Shown here: positions 29,786 through 39,019 of the stretch, in pieces
Position numbering within the stretch: the first letter of the stretch is position 1
Layout: every line of letters begins with the position of its first letter
NCBI RefSeq assembly: GCF_029945895.1
Contig: NZ_JAQSDL010000110.1
Location: forward strand, 1 to 64,000
Direction of reading: 5' to 3'
DNA from: Polaromonas sp.
GTDB lineage: Bacteria; Pseudomonadota; Gammaproteobacteria; Burkholderiales; Burkholderiaceae_C
Length of the DNA stretch: 64,000 nt
Notes under the pieces: generated by a model
What the model saw: only the letters and a program-made list of their open reading frames with translations
Databases searched by the model: none
What the model was told of the DNA's origin: nothing
Translations under genes and position numbers: made by a program

Positions 29786-31192
29786 CTATTTCTTGAACAC
29801 CACAGCGCCGGTGACCAAGCCGGCACCAGGGTTCTTGGCATAGGTCAGGCCCGCATACGCTGCATTGGTCCCGACGAACATGCCCTGAATATAGGTCCCG
29901 CTGAAAGTCGGCGTGCTGCCGGATGCCGAATCCGTGAAGTTGCCGAACGAGGTGTTGATGGCCACTGAGATGGTGTAGCCCGTCTGGAAATTGACCGAGA
30001 AGGTCGCGCTGTTGAGCGTGCCGGCAACACCGTTTTGGGTGGGAGCCGTGTTCCCCGTCAGCGTGTAGTTGGCAACGCCGCTGTAGAACAGCGAGGAAAG
30101 CTCTGTCTGTGACGTGGGCCGCCCGGCGACGTAATGCACGTTGTCCAGCGAGAGGGCGCTGGGATCTTCTTTCTGGCCGGTGGTCCACATCCCCCAGCCG
30201 ATGAAGTTGGCGTCGCTCACATTGCCGACAGACTTGAAACTGGTCACCGGCTGCACTGTGCCGGCTTCTGACCACTTCGGCGTGTTGGCCGCGGTGTCCT
30301 GCACCTTGAGCAGCTTGTTGTCGCTGAAAACGGTGGTGGCTCCGGTGCCTGTGGAGAGGGTGTACGCCGAGCCACTGTTGACGCCGACCGCTGCGACCTT
30401 GATATCCGTGAAGGTGCGCTCGACGGGGGGCGTTGTGGTGGTACTGGTGCTTGTGGTCGTGCTTGTGCTTGTGGTTGTGGTTGTGGTTGTGGTTGTGGTT
30501 GTGGTTGTGGCCGCTTTTTCCGTCACAACTTTTGCCTTGCCCGCTTCGTCCACCTTGTCCCCCGCGACCACGGGGTCGTTCTTTCTGTCAGGCGTTTCGA
30601 TCTTGGGCTGTTCGCTGGTGCGTACCGGTGGCGTCACGTTGTCGAGAACCCTCACGGATTCCCCCGCCACGAGGCCGATACAGCCGCTTTGGTTGCAGAC
30701 CTCGATTTTGTCCAGTTCGCTGGTGATACCCAGGCTACCGTCCGGGTTGTAGCCGACCTTGAAGCCCGATCCTCGAATGCCGATGGTGGCCGTGGTGGTG
30801 GTGAGGCGGTAGTTGTCGCGATTGCGTTTGCCGATCAGGCCGGTGATGGCGCGCATGCTGCCGCGCAGAAGGTCAACGAGAAAGCGGTCTTCCTTGGGGT
30901 TGTTCTGATCGACATAGCTGGCGATCTTGAACTCCGTGTTCGGCTGCAGGGAAACCAGTCCACCGTCAGTGAACCGGACCTGGGCTCGTCCGTTCGTGCC
31001 AGTCACAATGGCATTGCCGCTGTTGATATCGCCGCCCTTGGTGAGGGCAGTCACGCGGCCGTCCGTCTGGCGGAGATTTACTTCGCCCGCAGTGAACTGC
31101 GCGACGCCGGCAAGTGCGTGCGCCTGCAGCGGGTAGCCCGCCGCCAGCGCCATCAGCAGGACGGTGTTGTTGAGTCTGAAGGCTTGTTCCAT
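29786..31192 (-). CDS. FecR-domain secreted protein with Thr-rich linker and C-terminal small-barrel-like domain
   Basis: A 468-residue exported protein. Signal peptide about 1-26 (ending ALAGVAQ or HALA). Residues about 30-145 form a FecR domain (GEVNLRQTDGRVTALTKGGD, GNAIVTGTNGRAQVRFTDGG, GIRGSGFKVGYN). Residues 230-255 are almost pure Thr/Ser, encoded by a GTGGTT-type hexamer run. The C-terminal part (about 300-468) is Gly/Thr/Ser-rich with alternating strands (FSGTYIQGMFVGTNAAYAGL) and ends in GAVVFKK, as in the small lipid-barrel domains of TbpB-like proteins. It is not anchored to a sigma factor pair, so it is not a classical FecR regulator. The adjacent Slam-like gene suggests it is exported to the surface. 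Confidence 0.75.
   Translation of the reverse strand: MEQAFRLNNTVLLMALAAGYPLQAHALAGVAQFTAGEVNLRQTDGRVTALTKGGDINSGNAIVTGTNGRAQVRFTDGGLVSLQPNTEFKIASYVDQNNPKEDRFLVDLLRGSMRAITGLIGKRNRDNYRLTTTTATIGIRGSGFKVGYNPDGSLGITSELDKIEVCNQSGCIGLVAGESVRVLDNVTPPVRTSEQPKIETPDRKNDPVVAGDKVDEAGKAKVVTEKAATTTTTTTTTTTTTSTSTTTSTSTTTTPPVERTFTDIKVAAVGVNSGSAYTLSTGTGATTVFSDNKLLKVQDTAANTPKWSEAGTVQPVTSFKSVGNVSDANFIGWGMWTTGQKEDPSALSLDNVHYVAGRPTSQTELSSLFYSGVANYTLTGNTAPTQNGVAGTLNSATFSVNFQTGYTISVAINTSFGNFTDSASGSTPTFSGTYIQGMFVGTNAAYAGLTYAKNPGAGLVTGAVVFKK
30433..30510 (-). repeat. Hexanucleotide run encoding a Thr-rich linker
   Basis: The plus strand shows at least six clean GTGGTT units followed, towards lower coordinates, by imperfect variants. 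Each unit encodes Thr-Thr on the minus strand. Being 6 bases long, changes in copy number keep the frame and would only alter linker length. Confidence 0.85.
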
Positions 31193-31230
31193 GGTACGAA
31201 CCTCGAAGGTCTTTGCGAAGATCTGAGCGA

Positions 31231-32559
31231 TTAAAAGTCCCGGCGCACTGTCACGGAGAAAACACGTTTACTGAAATCAGAAATGGCGATGTTGGAGTCC
31301 GTCCGGAGCAGCGACAACTGCGGCGTGACACGCCAGTTCACAAAGGGGACCCAGGTCAGCCCGAGGTTGAGACTTGTTTGCTTGTCGCGGCGGGTGACCA
31401 GAAACAGGGGGTCTGTACCACCGTAGCGCCGCTCCTCGTAACCTGCATTGCCAAACACGTCCACGTCGGCATTGACGGTTTGCTGCAGGCCGGCGCGCAG
31501 CCCGGCCAGACGGTGGCCGAGATGCGGAACATTGGCGGCGCGCTCGTTCTCGGTTCCCGCATACACGCCGCCGAAGGCCAGCAGGCCGTTGCGGAATGCC
31601 CTGGCGTAGGACGCGCCCATCACATAACGATTGGCATCGCGCAGGTTCTGACCGGGATAACGCAAGGTGGACAACTGCAGGTAGGTGGTCCACTGACTGG
31701 CCGCATCAGGGCGGTGGGTCCATTCACCGACCATGCCGCGTTGATCCCTCACGTCGCGGTTGTCGGCCGAGAAGGTTCCGACCTGCGCTGCGGCCGTGTA
31801 TTCGTTTTTTCCGACCTTGTAGCTGGCGCCGGCGCTTATATCGAACTGGTTGGTGTCGAAGTCGTTGTAATCGTTGTTGAAACGGTAGTTGCCCGAAGCG
31901 CTGGCAATCAGGGACAGGCGCGGATCGATCACAAAACGCCCCGAGACGCCGGCGCCCAGGCTGTAAAAGGAGTCCTTGAGCTTGACGCTGGTGGGACTCA
32001 AGGTCAGAACCAGTCCGCCAAGCGAGGGGACCGCGACGTTCGCGTTGCCCGGGCCGCTGTTGATGTTACTGTCGCTGCCGATGCTGCCCTCAACATAGCC
32101 CCTGATCGACGAACGTGCGGCTTCCTCGTTGCGGTCAATGGCCTGCAGGAACTCGTCAATCTTCCGGGCGGCTTCCGGGGGAATGTCGTCGCGTTTTGTT
32201 TCCTGCAGCACCTGGCGCGCCGCCTGGTTATCGCCGAGGGAAAACAGGGCTCGTCCCAGTTCGGCGCGGGCCCGCGAGTTGCCCGGCTGGACCGTCAGGA
32301 CGCGTTCGAGCGCAAACACGGCGCGGGTGAACTGGCCGGTGTCGTTGGCGGCAATGCCAAGGACGGTATCAAAGTCAGGGTCACCCGCACGTGAGGCTTC
32401 TGCCGTGGCGAGCTGGTCAAACGCCTGCTGCGCCTTGCCCTGCTCCACCAGCGCCAGTGATTCACGAACCAGTGCATCTGCCTCTGCATATGCGGCGCAG
32501 GAGAACACTGCAGCAAGCCAGGCGGCAGACATCTGGAAAAAAAATCGTTTGAAGGACAT
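31231..32559 (-). CDS. Slam-like outer-membrane protein (TPR plus DUF560-type barrel)
   Basis: A 442-residue exported protein. Signal peptide about 1-24 (AVFSCAAYAEA). Residues about 25-150 are TPR-like helices (VLGIAANDTGQFTRAVFALERVL, ARAELGRALFSLGDNQAARQ). From about 160 to the end there are regularly alternating amphipathic strands (YVEGSIGSDSNINSG, YNDFDTNQFDISAGASYKV) and the chain ends in Phe (SVTVRRDF), typical of an outer-membrane barrel. The order TPR then 14-strand-like barrel is that of surface lipoprotein assembly modulators (Slam). It precedes the FecR-domain gene by about 38 bases, so that protein is the likely cargo. A terminator-like hairpin sits just before the start. Confidence 0.8.
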   Translation of the reverse strand: MSFKRFFFQMSAAWLAAVFSCAAYAEADALVRESLALVEQGKAQQAFDQLATAEASRAGDPDFDTVLGIAANDTGQFTRAVFALERVLTVQPGNSRARAELGRALFSLGDNQAARQVLQETKRDDIPPEAARKIDEFLQAIDRNEEAARSSIRGYVEGSIGSDSNINSGPGNANVAVPSLGGLVLTLSPTSVKLKDSFYSLGAGVSGRFVIDPRLSLIASASGNYRFNNDYNDFDTNQFDISAGASYKVGKNEYTAAAQVGTFSADNRDVRDQRGMVGEWTHRPDAASQWTTYLQLSTLRYPGQNLRDANRYVMGASYARAFRNGLLAFGGVYAGTENERAANVPHLGHRLAGLRAGLQQTVNADVDVFGNAGYEERRYGGTDPLFLVTRRDKQTSLNLGLTWVPFVNWRVTPQLSLLRTDSNIAISDFSKRVFSVTVRRDF

Positions 32560-32571
32560 AACAATCTGCCC

Positions 32572-32600
32572 AAAAAAAACCACTGGATGCCAGTGGTTTT
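32572..32600 (-). terminator. Terminator-like hairpin in the Slam gene leader (possible attenuator)
   Basis: On the minus strand CCACTGG / CCAGTGG with loop CAT, extended by AAAA/TTTT, is followed by a run ending in eight T residues. It ends 12 bases before the ATG. No minus-strand gene lies upstream, so it would terminate only this operon's own leader transcript. On the plus strand only four T residues follow. Confidence 0.6.
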
Positions 32601-32927
32601 ATATCACGGAGTAAAACAAAAGCAGCATTTATTACAGTGACTTTATCCACGCTGGCCGTTTTTTCGGTATTCCGACCTGGCCTGGTGCGCGTCGGCTTCG
32701 TTCCATCCGTCAAATGACAGATGCATGACACAAGCCGGGCGCCCGCGGATCGGTCCGGTTTTCGCCATTTTTGTCATTCGGTGGCACAATGGAGCCTGTT
32801 TCTGAAGGCCCTTCCTTGCCACAGTCGCATCCGCTAATCGGTCCAGCCGTGTTGCGGAAGGTTAATCAACCAGCCACACCCGTTGTGGCCAGCTAATGTT
32901 TCCTCAAGGGAAACGGAGGTCAGCGTA
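32601..32927. other. Intergenic region between Slam gene and sucA
   Basis: About 330 bases with no gene. It should hold the divergent promoters. Near sucA a small hairpin GTTTCC / GGAAAC (32898-32914) lies directly before the GGAGGT ribosome binding site. I found no well-matched -35/-10 pair. Confidence 0.5.
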
Positions 32928-35807
32928 ATGAGTTCAAGCCCGGCGGCATCTTCCGTCTATTCGGCCTATCAAGGCAATACCTATCTCTTCGGCGGCAATG
33001 CGCCTTATGTCGAAGAGATGTACGAAAACTACCTGGCCAACCCCGGTAGCGTGCCCGACAACTGGCGCGAGTATTTCGACGCCCTGCAGCATGTGCCCGC
33101 CGTTGACGGCAGCAACGCCAAAGACGTTCCGCACCTGCCGGTCGTCAACGCTTTCGCCGAACGCGCCAAGCAGGGCGTGACCCGGGTGGTGGGTGCTTCC
33201 ACCGCCGACTCCGAGTGGGGGCGCAAACGTACCGCCGTCCAGCAGCTGATTGCTGCCTACCGCAACGTGGGTGCCCGTTGGGCCGACCTGGACCCCCTCA
33301 AGCGCACCGAGCGCGACAACATTCCCGAGCTTGACCCGTCTTTCTACGGGTTCACCGATGCCGACCAGGAAGCGGTGTTCAACACCAGCAACACCTTCTT
33401 CGGCAAGGAAACCATGAGCCTGCGCGAGCTGCTCAACGCGCTGCGCGAGACCTACTGCGGCACCATCGGTGCCGAGTACATGTACATGACGGACCAGAAC
33501 CAGAAGCGCTGGTGGCAGCAAAAGCTCGAAGCGATCCGCAGCAAGCCCAACTTCACACCGGAGAAAAAGCGCCACATCCTGGACCGCCTGTCGGCGGCGG
33601 AAGGCCTGGAGCGTTTCCTTCACACCAAATATGTCGGGCAGAAACGCTTCTCGCTCGAAGGCGGCGAAAGCTTCATCGCCAGCATGGATGAGCTGATCCA
33701 GCGCGGCGGCAGCATCGGCGTGCAGGAAATCGTGATCGGCATGGCCCATCGCGGCCGCCTGAACGTGCTGGTCAACTCGCTGGGCAAGGTGCCGGCCGAC
33801 CTGTTTGCCGAGTTCGAGCACACCGCTCCTGAAGACCTGCCCAGCGGCGACGTCAAATACCACCAGGGTTTCAGTTCCGACGTCACCACCCCCGGCGGGC
33901 CGGTGCACCTGAGTCTGGCGTTCAATCCTTCGCACCTCGAAATTGTCAACCCGGTGGTCGAAGGCTCGGTGCGCGCCCGCATGGACCGCCGCGCCGACCC
34001 CAAGGGCCTGCAGGTATTGCCAGTGCTGGTGCATGGCGATGCGGCGTTTGCCGGGCAGGGCGTGGTCATGGAAACCCTGGCGCTGGCTGAGACCCGGGGT
34101 TACTCCACCGGCGGCACGGTGCACATCGTGATCAACAACCAGATCGGTTTCACCACCAGCGACCCGCGCGACAGCCGCTCCACCCTGTACTGCACGGACG
34201 TCGTCAAGATGATCGAAGCGCCCGTGCTGCACGTCAACGGAGACGACCCGGAGGCGGTGGTTCTGGCCACCCAGCTCGCGCTCGAATTCCGCATGGAGTT
34301 CCAGAAGGACGTCGTGGTCGACATCATCTGTTTCCGCAAGCTGGGCCACAACGAGCAGGACACGCCGGCGCTCACGCAGCCGCTGATGTACAAGAAAATT
34401 GCGCAACACCCCGGTACCCGCAAGCTGTACGCCGACAAGCTGTCGGCGCAGGGCATGGGCGAGACGCTGGGTGACGACATGGTCAAGGCCGTGCGCGCCG
34501 CGCTGGACGCGGGCAAAAGCACTTTTGATCCGGTGATCACCAACTTCAAGAGCAAATACGCGGTGGACTGGAGTCCTTACCTCGGCAAGAAGTGGACCGA
34601 CGCCGGCGACACCGCCATTCCGATGGCCGAGTGGAAGCGTCTGTCCGAAAAGATCAGCACCATTCCGCCGACGGTGACCGCCCACCAGCTCGTCAAGAAG
34701 GTGTACGACGACCGTGCGGCCATGGGCCGCGGCGACATTCCGGTGGACTGGGGCATGGGTGAACACATGGCGCTGGCTTCGCTGGTGGCCAGCGGTTACC
34801 CGGTGCGCCTGTCCGGTGAGGACTGCGGGCGTGGCACGTTCACCCACCGCCATTCGGTGATTCACGACCAGAGCCGCGAGAAGTGGGATACCGGCACCTA
34901 TGTGCCGCTGCAGAACGTGGCCGATAACCAGGCCCCGTTTGTCGTGATCGACTCCATCCTGTCGGAAGAGGCGGTGCTGGCCTTCGAATACGGCTATGCC
35001 TCGAACGACCCCAACACGCTGGTGATCTGGGAAGCCCAGTTCGGCGACTTCGCCAATGGCGCACAGGTCGTGATCGACCAGTTCATCGCCTCGGGTGAGG
35101 TCAAGTGGGGCCGTGTGAACGGCATCACGCTGATGCTGCCGCACGGCTATGAAGGCCAGGGGCCGGAGCACAGCTCGGCGCGCCTGGAGCGCTTCATGCA
35201 GCTGTCGGCCGACACCAACATGCAGGTGGTCCAGCCGACCACCGCCAGCCAGATCTTCCACGTGTTGCGCCGCCAGATGGTGCGCAACCTGCGCAAGCCG
35301 TTGATCATCATGACGCCCAAGTCCTTGCTGCGCAACAAGGATGCCACCTCTCCACTGTCCGAGTTCACCAAGGGCGGTTTCCAGACGGTGATCCCCGACA
35401 GCGGCGGGCTCAAGGCCGACAAGGTCAAACGTGTCGTCGCCTGTTCGGGCAAGGTCTACTACGACCTGGCCAAAAAGCGTGAGGAGAAGGGCGTCGACGA
35501 TGTTGCCATCGTGCGTGTGGAGCAGCTCTATCCCTTCCCGCACAAGGCTTTCGCGGCCGAGCTGAAGAAGTACCCGAATGTCACCGACATCGTCTGGTGC
35601 CAGGACGAGCCGCAGAACCAGGGTGCGTGGTTCTTTGTGCAGCACTACATCCATGAAAACATGTCCGAAGGCCAGAAACTCGGTTACTCGGGCCGCGCGG
35701 CCTCGGCATCCCCGGCTGTAGGTTATTCGCACCTGCACCAGGAGCAGCAAAAAGCGCTGGTAGACGGCGCTTTTGGCAAGCTCAAGGGCTTTGTCCTGAC
35801 CAAATAA
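32928..35807 (+). CDS. sucA: 2-oxoglutarate dehydrogenase E1 component
   Basis: A 959-residue thiamine-diphosphate-dependent enzyme, the decarboxylating subunit of the TCA-cycle complex that turns 2-oxoglutarate into succinyl-CoA. It begins with the SucA N-terminal segment (YLFGGNAPYVEEMYENYLAN) that binds E2/E3. The HRGRLNVLVNSLGK motif and the ThDP/Mg motif with GDAAFAGQG are seen, followed by QIGFTTSDPRDSRSTLYCTD. The C-terminal transketolase-like domain has WEAQFGDFANGAQ and ends in LKGFVLTK. The start ATG is 7 bases behind a perfect GGAGGT; a frame-open ATG upstream lacks this. It begins the operon with sucB and lpd. Confidence 0.97.
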   Translation: MSSSPAASSVYSAYQGNTYLFGGNAPYVEEMYENYLANPGSVPDNWREYFDALQHVPAVDGSNAKDVPHLPVVNAFAERAKQGVTRVVGASTADSEWGRKRTAVQQLIAAYRNVGARWADLDPLKRTERDNIPELDPSFYGFTDADQEAVFNTSNTFFGKETMSLRELLNALRETYCGTIGAEYMYMTDQNQKRWWQQKLEAIRSKPNFTPEKKRHILDRLSAAEGLERFLHTKYVGQKRFSLEGGESFIASMDELIQRGGSIGVQEIVIGMAHRGRLNVLVNSLGKVPADLFAEFEHTAPEDLPSGDVKYHQGFSSDVTTPGGPVHLSLAFNPSHLEIVNPVVEGSVRARMDRRADPKGLQVLPVLVHGDAAFAGQGVVMETLALAETRGYSTGGTVHIVINNQIGFTTSDPRDSRSTLYCTDVVKMIEAPVLHVNGDDPEAVVLATQLALEFRMEFQKDVVVDIICFRKLGHNEQDTPALTQPLMYKKIAQHPGTRKLYADKLSAQGMGETLGDDMVKAVRAALDAGKSTFDPVITNFKSKYAVDWSPYLGKKWTDAGDTAIPMAEWKRLSEKISTIPPTVTAHQLVKKVYDDRAAMGRGDIPVDWGMGEHMALASLVASGYPVRLSGEDCGRGTFTHRHSVIHDQSREKWDTGTYVPLQNVADNQAPFVVIDSILSEEAVLAFEYGYASNDPNTLVIWEAQFGDFANGAQVVIDQFIASGEVKWGRVNGITLMLPHGYEGQGPEHSSARLERFMQLSADTNMQVVQPTTASQIFHVLRRQMVRNLRKPLIIMTPKSLLRNKDATSPLSEFTKGGFQTVIPDSGGLKADKVKRVVACSGKVYYDLAKKREEKGVDDVAIVRVEQLYPFPHKAFAAELKKYPNVTDIVWCQDEPQNQGAWFFVQHYIHENMSEGQKLGYSGRAASASPAVGYSHLHQEQQKALVDGAFGKLKGFVLTK

Positions 35808-35861
35808 GAGGGCTGCGCCGGACGGCGCACTCCATCGAACCCACAACCCGAAAGAATTCAA

Positions 35862-37133
35862 ATGGCTATCGTAGAAGTCAAGGTCCCGCAGTTGTCCGAA
35901 TCCGTGGCAGAAGCCACCATGCTGCAGTGGAAGAAAAAAGTCGGCGACGCCATCGCCATTGACGAAATCCTGATCGAGATCGAGACCGACAAGGTGGTGC
36001 TGGAAGTGCCCGCGCCTGCCGCCGGCGTCCTGGCCGAAATCCTGGTCGCCGATGGCGGCACGGTCACGGCCGAGCAACTGATTGCCCGGATTGATACCGA
36101 AGGCAAGGCAGCTGCCGCTGCGCCGGCTGCGGCGGCACCTGCGGCCGCCGTCGCGACCGCCCCGGCAGCCGCGCCCGCCCCAGCGGGTGGCAGCATGGCC
36201 GGCGTGCCCATGCCGGCAGCGGCCAAGCTGATGGCCGACAACCAACTGGCTTCCGGCTCGGTTGCCGGTACCGGCAAGGACGGCCGGGTCACCAAGGGCG
36301 ATGTGCTGGTCGCGGTGGCCGGCGGTGCTCCGTCTGCTCCAAAATCAATAGCTGCCAGCGCAATACCCACGGGCGCTCCAACCACTTCCTTGCCTCAAGT
36401 GGCGGCACCGGCCAGGGCCAGCGACCTGCGCGACCGCCCCGAGCAGCGCGTGCCCATGAGCCGCCTGCGCGCACGGATTGCCGAGCGTCTGCTGCAATCG
36501 CAGTCGACCAACGCCATCCTGACCACGTTCAACGAAGTCAACATGGCGCCCGTCATGGAAATGCGCAAGAAGTTCCAGGACCAGTTCACCAAGGAGCATG
36601 GCGTCAAGATCGGCTTCATGAGCTTTTTTGTGAAAGCCGCTGTGCATGCGCTGAAGAAATTCCCGGTGATCAATGCGTCGGTGGATGGCAATGACATCGT
36701 CTACCACGGGTATTTCGACATCGGCATCGCCGTCGGTTCGCCGCGCGGCCTGGTGGTGCCCATTCTTCGCAATGCCGACCAGATGAGTTTTGCCGAAATC
36801 GAAAAGAAAATCGCCGAGTTCGGCAAGAAGGCCCAGGACGGCAAGCTGGGCATCGAGGATATGACCGGTGGCACCTTCTCGATCTCGAACGGCGGCACCT
36901 TCGGCTCCATGCTGTCGACGCCGATCATCAACCCACCGCAATCGGCCATCCTGGGCGTGCACGCGACCAAGGACCGCGCGGTGGTAGAGAACGGCCAGAT
37001 CGTGATCCGCCCGATGAACTACCTCGCCATGAGTTACGACCACCGCATCATCGACGGCCGCGAAGCCGTGCTCGGTCTGGTGGCGATGAAGGAAGCGCTG
37101 GAAGACCCGGCGCGCCTGCTGTTCGACATTTGA
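35862..37133 (+). CDS. sucB: Dihydrolipoyl succinyltransferase (E2)
   Basis: A 423-residue E2 core. Domains: lipoyl domain (1-78) with the modified Lys in [13 protein letters not shown] near 44, an Ala/Pro-rich linker, the E3-binding domain (about 107-150, [20 protein letters not shown]), a second linker, and the catalytic domain (about 190-423) with the [10 protein letters not shown] active-site motif near 390. The second linker (bases 36337-36397) encodes a segment whose DNA resembles the short intergenic repeat found elsewhere in the window, as if a copy had been captured as coding sequence. The gene lies about 55 bases after sucA. Confidence 0.97.
   Translation: MAIVEVKVPQLSESVAEATMLQWKKKVGDAIAIDEILIEIETDKVVLEVPAPAAGVLAEILVADGGTVTAEQLIARIDTEGKAAAAAPAAAAPAAAVATAPAAAPAPAGGSMAGVPMPAAAKLMADNQLASGSVAGTGKDGRVTKGDVLVAVAGGAPSAPKSIAASAIPTGAPTTSLPQVAAPARASDLRDRPEQRVPMSRLRARIAERLLQSQSTNAILTTFNEVNMAPVMEMRKKFQDQFTKEHGVKIGFMSFFVKAAVHALKKFPVINASVDGNDIVYHGYFDIGIAVGSPRGLVVPILRNADQMSFAEIEKKIAEFGKKAQDGKLGIEDMTGGTFSISNGGTFGSMLSTPIINPPQSAILGVHATKDRAVVENGQIVIRPMNYLAMSYDHRIIDGREAVLGLVAMKEALEDPARLLFDI
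36337..36397 (+). repeat. Copy of repeat family A inside the sucB linker
   Basis: Contains AAAATCAATAGCTGCCAGCG, then GGGCGCTCC and CCACTTCCTTG, in the same order as the intergenic copies. It is in frame and encodes [19 protein letters not shown]. The resemblance is by eye. Confidence 0.5.
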
Positions 37134-37140
37134 GGTCAAT

Positions 37141-37446
37141 TTGGCCAGGAAACGGCTATTGCCCCTTCTAACATCCGATATCGCCAATGGCTTATCGCAG
37201 ATGATGTTGGGTGCAGCGATAGCTGTCTTACCCTGGCTCCTGCTGGGCCTGGTTTCCACCGTTGAAACTCTCACGAGTGGTAACTCTTCCTGCGCTGGCA
37301 GTGGTTACTCTTGCGTGTTGGGGTGGATAGCAGTGTTTGCGTCAATCGCGACCGTGCCCGTAGGCGGCGCAATTTGTCTTTTTGGATTTTTTGAGTTCGC
37401 TGGGGCTTGCCTGCAAAAAGTTTCTGCGCTGCTGCGACGGCGCTAA
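37141..37446 (+). CDS. Small membrane protein between sucB and lpd, unknown
   Basis: A 101-residue protein starting with TTG, with two strong hydrophobic segments (about 20-40 and 60-90) and three Cys residues in the loop and second segment (SSCAGSGYSCV). I do not recognise it. Its GC content is visibly lower than the flanking sucB and lpd genes, and the codons are less biased. It follows the sucB stop by only a few bases and precedes lpd by about 58, so it would be co-transcribed with the dehydrogenase genes. A protein-coding character is likely but not certain; it may be a recent insertion. Confidence 0.5.
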   Translation: MARKRLLPLLTSDIANGLSQMMLGAAIAVLPWLLLGLVSTVETLTSGNSSCAGSGYSCVLGWIAVFASIATVPVGGAICLFGFFEFAGACLQKVSALLRRR

Positions 37447-37503
37447 GTTCTTTTACCTGGACGAGCTTGATTTCTCCCGCCGTAAATATGAAAAGAGGTA
37501 GTT

Positions 37504-38931
37504 GTGAGCAAAAGTTTTGATGTCATCGTCATCGGTGGCGGTCCCGGTGGCTACATTGCCGCCATCCGCGCCGCCCAGCTGGGCTTCAACGTGGCCTGTA
37601 TCGACGAGTGGAAAAACGCCAAGGGCGGACCGGCCCTGGGTGGCACCTGCACCAACATCGGCTGCATTCCGTCCAAGGCCTTGCTGCAATCGTCCGAACA
37701 CTATGACCATGCCGCTCACCACTTTGCTGATCATGGCATCGAGGTCAAGGGACTGGGCCTGGACGTCGCGAAAATGCTGGCGCGCAAGGACACGGTCGTC
37801 AAGCAGAACAACGACGGCATCGTCTACCTGTTCAAGAAGAACAAGGTCACCTTCTTTCATGGCCGCGGCTCTTTCGTCGCGGCGAAGGACGGTCTTTATG
37901 ACATCAAGGTGGCGGGAGCCTCCGAGGACACCCTCTCCGGCAAACACGTCATCGTGGCCACAGGATCGAACGCCCGTGCCTTGCCCGGTGCGCCTTTTGA
38001 TGAAGAAAACATCCTGTCCAACGACGGCGCCCTGCGCATCGGCGCCGTGCCTAAAAAACTGGGCCTGATCGGCTCCGGCGTGATCGGCCTGGAAATGGGC
38101 TCGGTCTGGCGGCGCCTCGGTGCCGATGTGACCATTCTGGAAGGCCTGCCCACCTTCCTCGGCGCCGTCGATCAGCAGGTTGCCAAGGAAGCGCACAAGG
38201 CCTTTGTCAAGCAAGGGCTGAAAATCGAGCTCGGTGTCAAGGTGGGCGAGATCAAATCCGGCAAAAATGGCGTGTCCGTCGCCTGGACCAATGCCAAGGG
38301 AGAGGCCCAGACGATTGATGTCGACAAGCTGATCGTCTCGATCGGCCGGACCGCCAACACCCTTGGTCTGGCGCCCGAAACGGTGGGACTGAAGCTCGAC
38401 GAACGCGGCGCCATCGTGGTCGACGAGGAATGCAAAACCAATTTGCCCAACGTCTGGGCTGTTGGTGATGTGGTGCGGGGCCCCATGCTGGCGCACAAGG
38501 CGGAGGAAGAGGGCGTCGCGGTGGCCGAGCGCATCGCCGGCCAGCATGGCCATGTCAACTTCAACACCATTCCCTGGGTGATTTACACCAACCCCGAGAT
38601 CGCCTGGGTCGGGCAGACCGAAGAGCAACTGAAGGCGGCGGGCCGGGCCTACAAGGCAGGCACCTTCCCCTTCATGGCCAACGGGCGTGCGCGGGCGCTC
38701 GGCGACACCACCGGCATGGTGAAGATGCTGGCGGACGCCACCACCGACGAAATTCTCGGCGTGCACATCGTCGGCCCCTTCGCCAGCGAACTGATCGCCG
38801 AATGCGTGGTGGCCATGGAATTCCGGGCCAGTGCAGAGGACATTGCGAGAATCTGCCACGCCCATCCATCGCTCAGCGAGGCCACCAAGGAGGCTGCGCT
38901 GGCCGTCGACAAGCGGACGCTGAATTTCTGA
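37504..38931 (+). CDS. lpdA: Dihydrolipoyl dehydrogenase (E3)
   Basis: A 475-residue FAD disulfide oxidoreductase that reoxidises dihydrolipoamide with NAD. The FAD motif [18 protein letters not shown] is at about 10, the redox disulfide in [16 protein letters not shown] near 45, the NAD motif [19 protein letters not shown] near 185, a second FAD motif with [17 protein letters not shown] near 318, and the C-terminal dimer His-Glu segment [13 protein letters not shown] near 453. Start is GTG behind AGAGGTAG. It is the E3 of the upstream complex. Confidence 0.97.
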   Translation: MSKSFDVIVIGGGPGGYIAAIRAAQLGFNVACIDEWKNAKGGPALGGTCTNIGCIPSKALLQSSEHYDHAAHHFADHGIEVKGLGLDVAKMLARKDTVVKQNNDGIVYLFKKNKVTFFHGRGSFVAAKDGLYDIKVAGASEDTLSGKHVIVATGSNARALPGAPFDEENILSNDGALRIGAVPKKLGLIGSGVIGLEMGSVWRRLGADVTILEGLPTFLGAVDQQVAKEAHKAFVKQGLKIELGVKVGEIKSGKNGVSVAWTNAKGEAQTIDVDKLIVSIGRTANTLGLAPETVGLKLDERGAIVVDEECKTNLPNVWAVGDVVRGPMLAHKAEEEGVAVAERIAGQHGHVNFNTIPWVIYTNPEIAWVGQTEEQLKAAGRAYKAGTFPFMANGRARALGDTTGMVKMLADATTDEILGVHIVGPFASELIAECVVAMEFRASAEDIARICHAHPSLSEATKEAALAVDKRTLNF

Positions 38932-38936
38932 GGATG

Positions 38937-39019
38937 TTTGCCCCCACGTTCCCCCACTTCGTGTGGGTCTCTGCCCCCCAGGGGGGCCCAGCCGCCTTGG
39001 GGCGGCCCGGCGGCGGCTG
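38937..39019. repeat. GC-rich intergenic repeat, family B
   Basis: Contains GCCCCCACG, CACTTCGTGTGGGTC and a palindromic CCCCCCAGGGGGG core, then a GCCGCCTTGGGGCGGC palindrome. A second copy starts near 56210. It abuts the start of zapE and may have supplied part of its leader. Confidence 0.75.

Noticed and set aside
32934..36245. A 1103-residue minus-strand frame opposite sucA and sucB
   Set aside because: It is an antisense shadow of two well-conserved genes and its His/Val/Gly-rich translation resembles reversed coding sequence.
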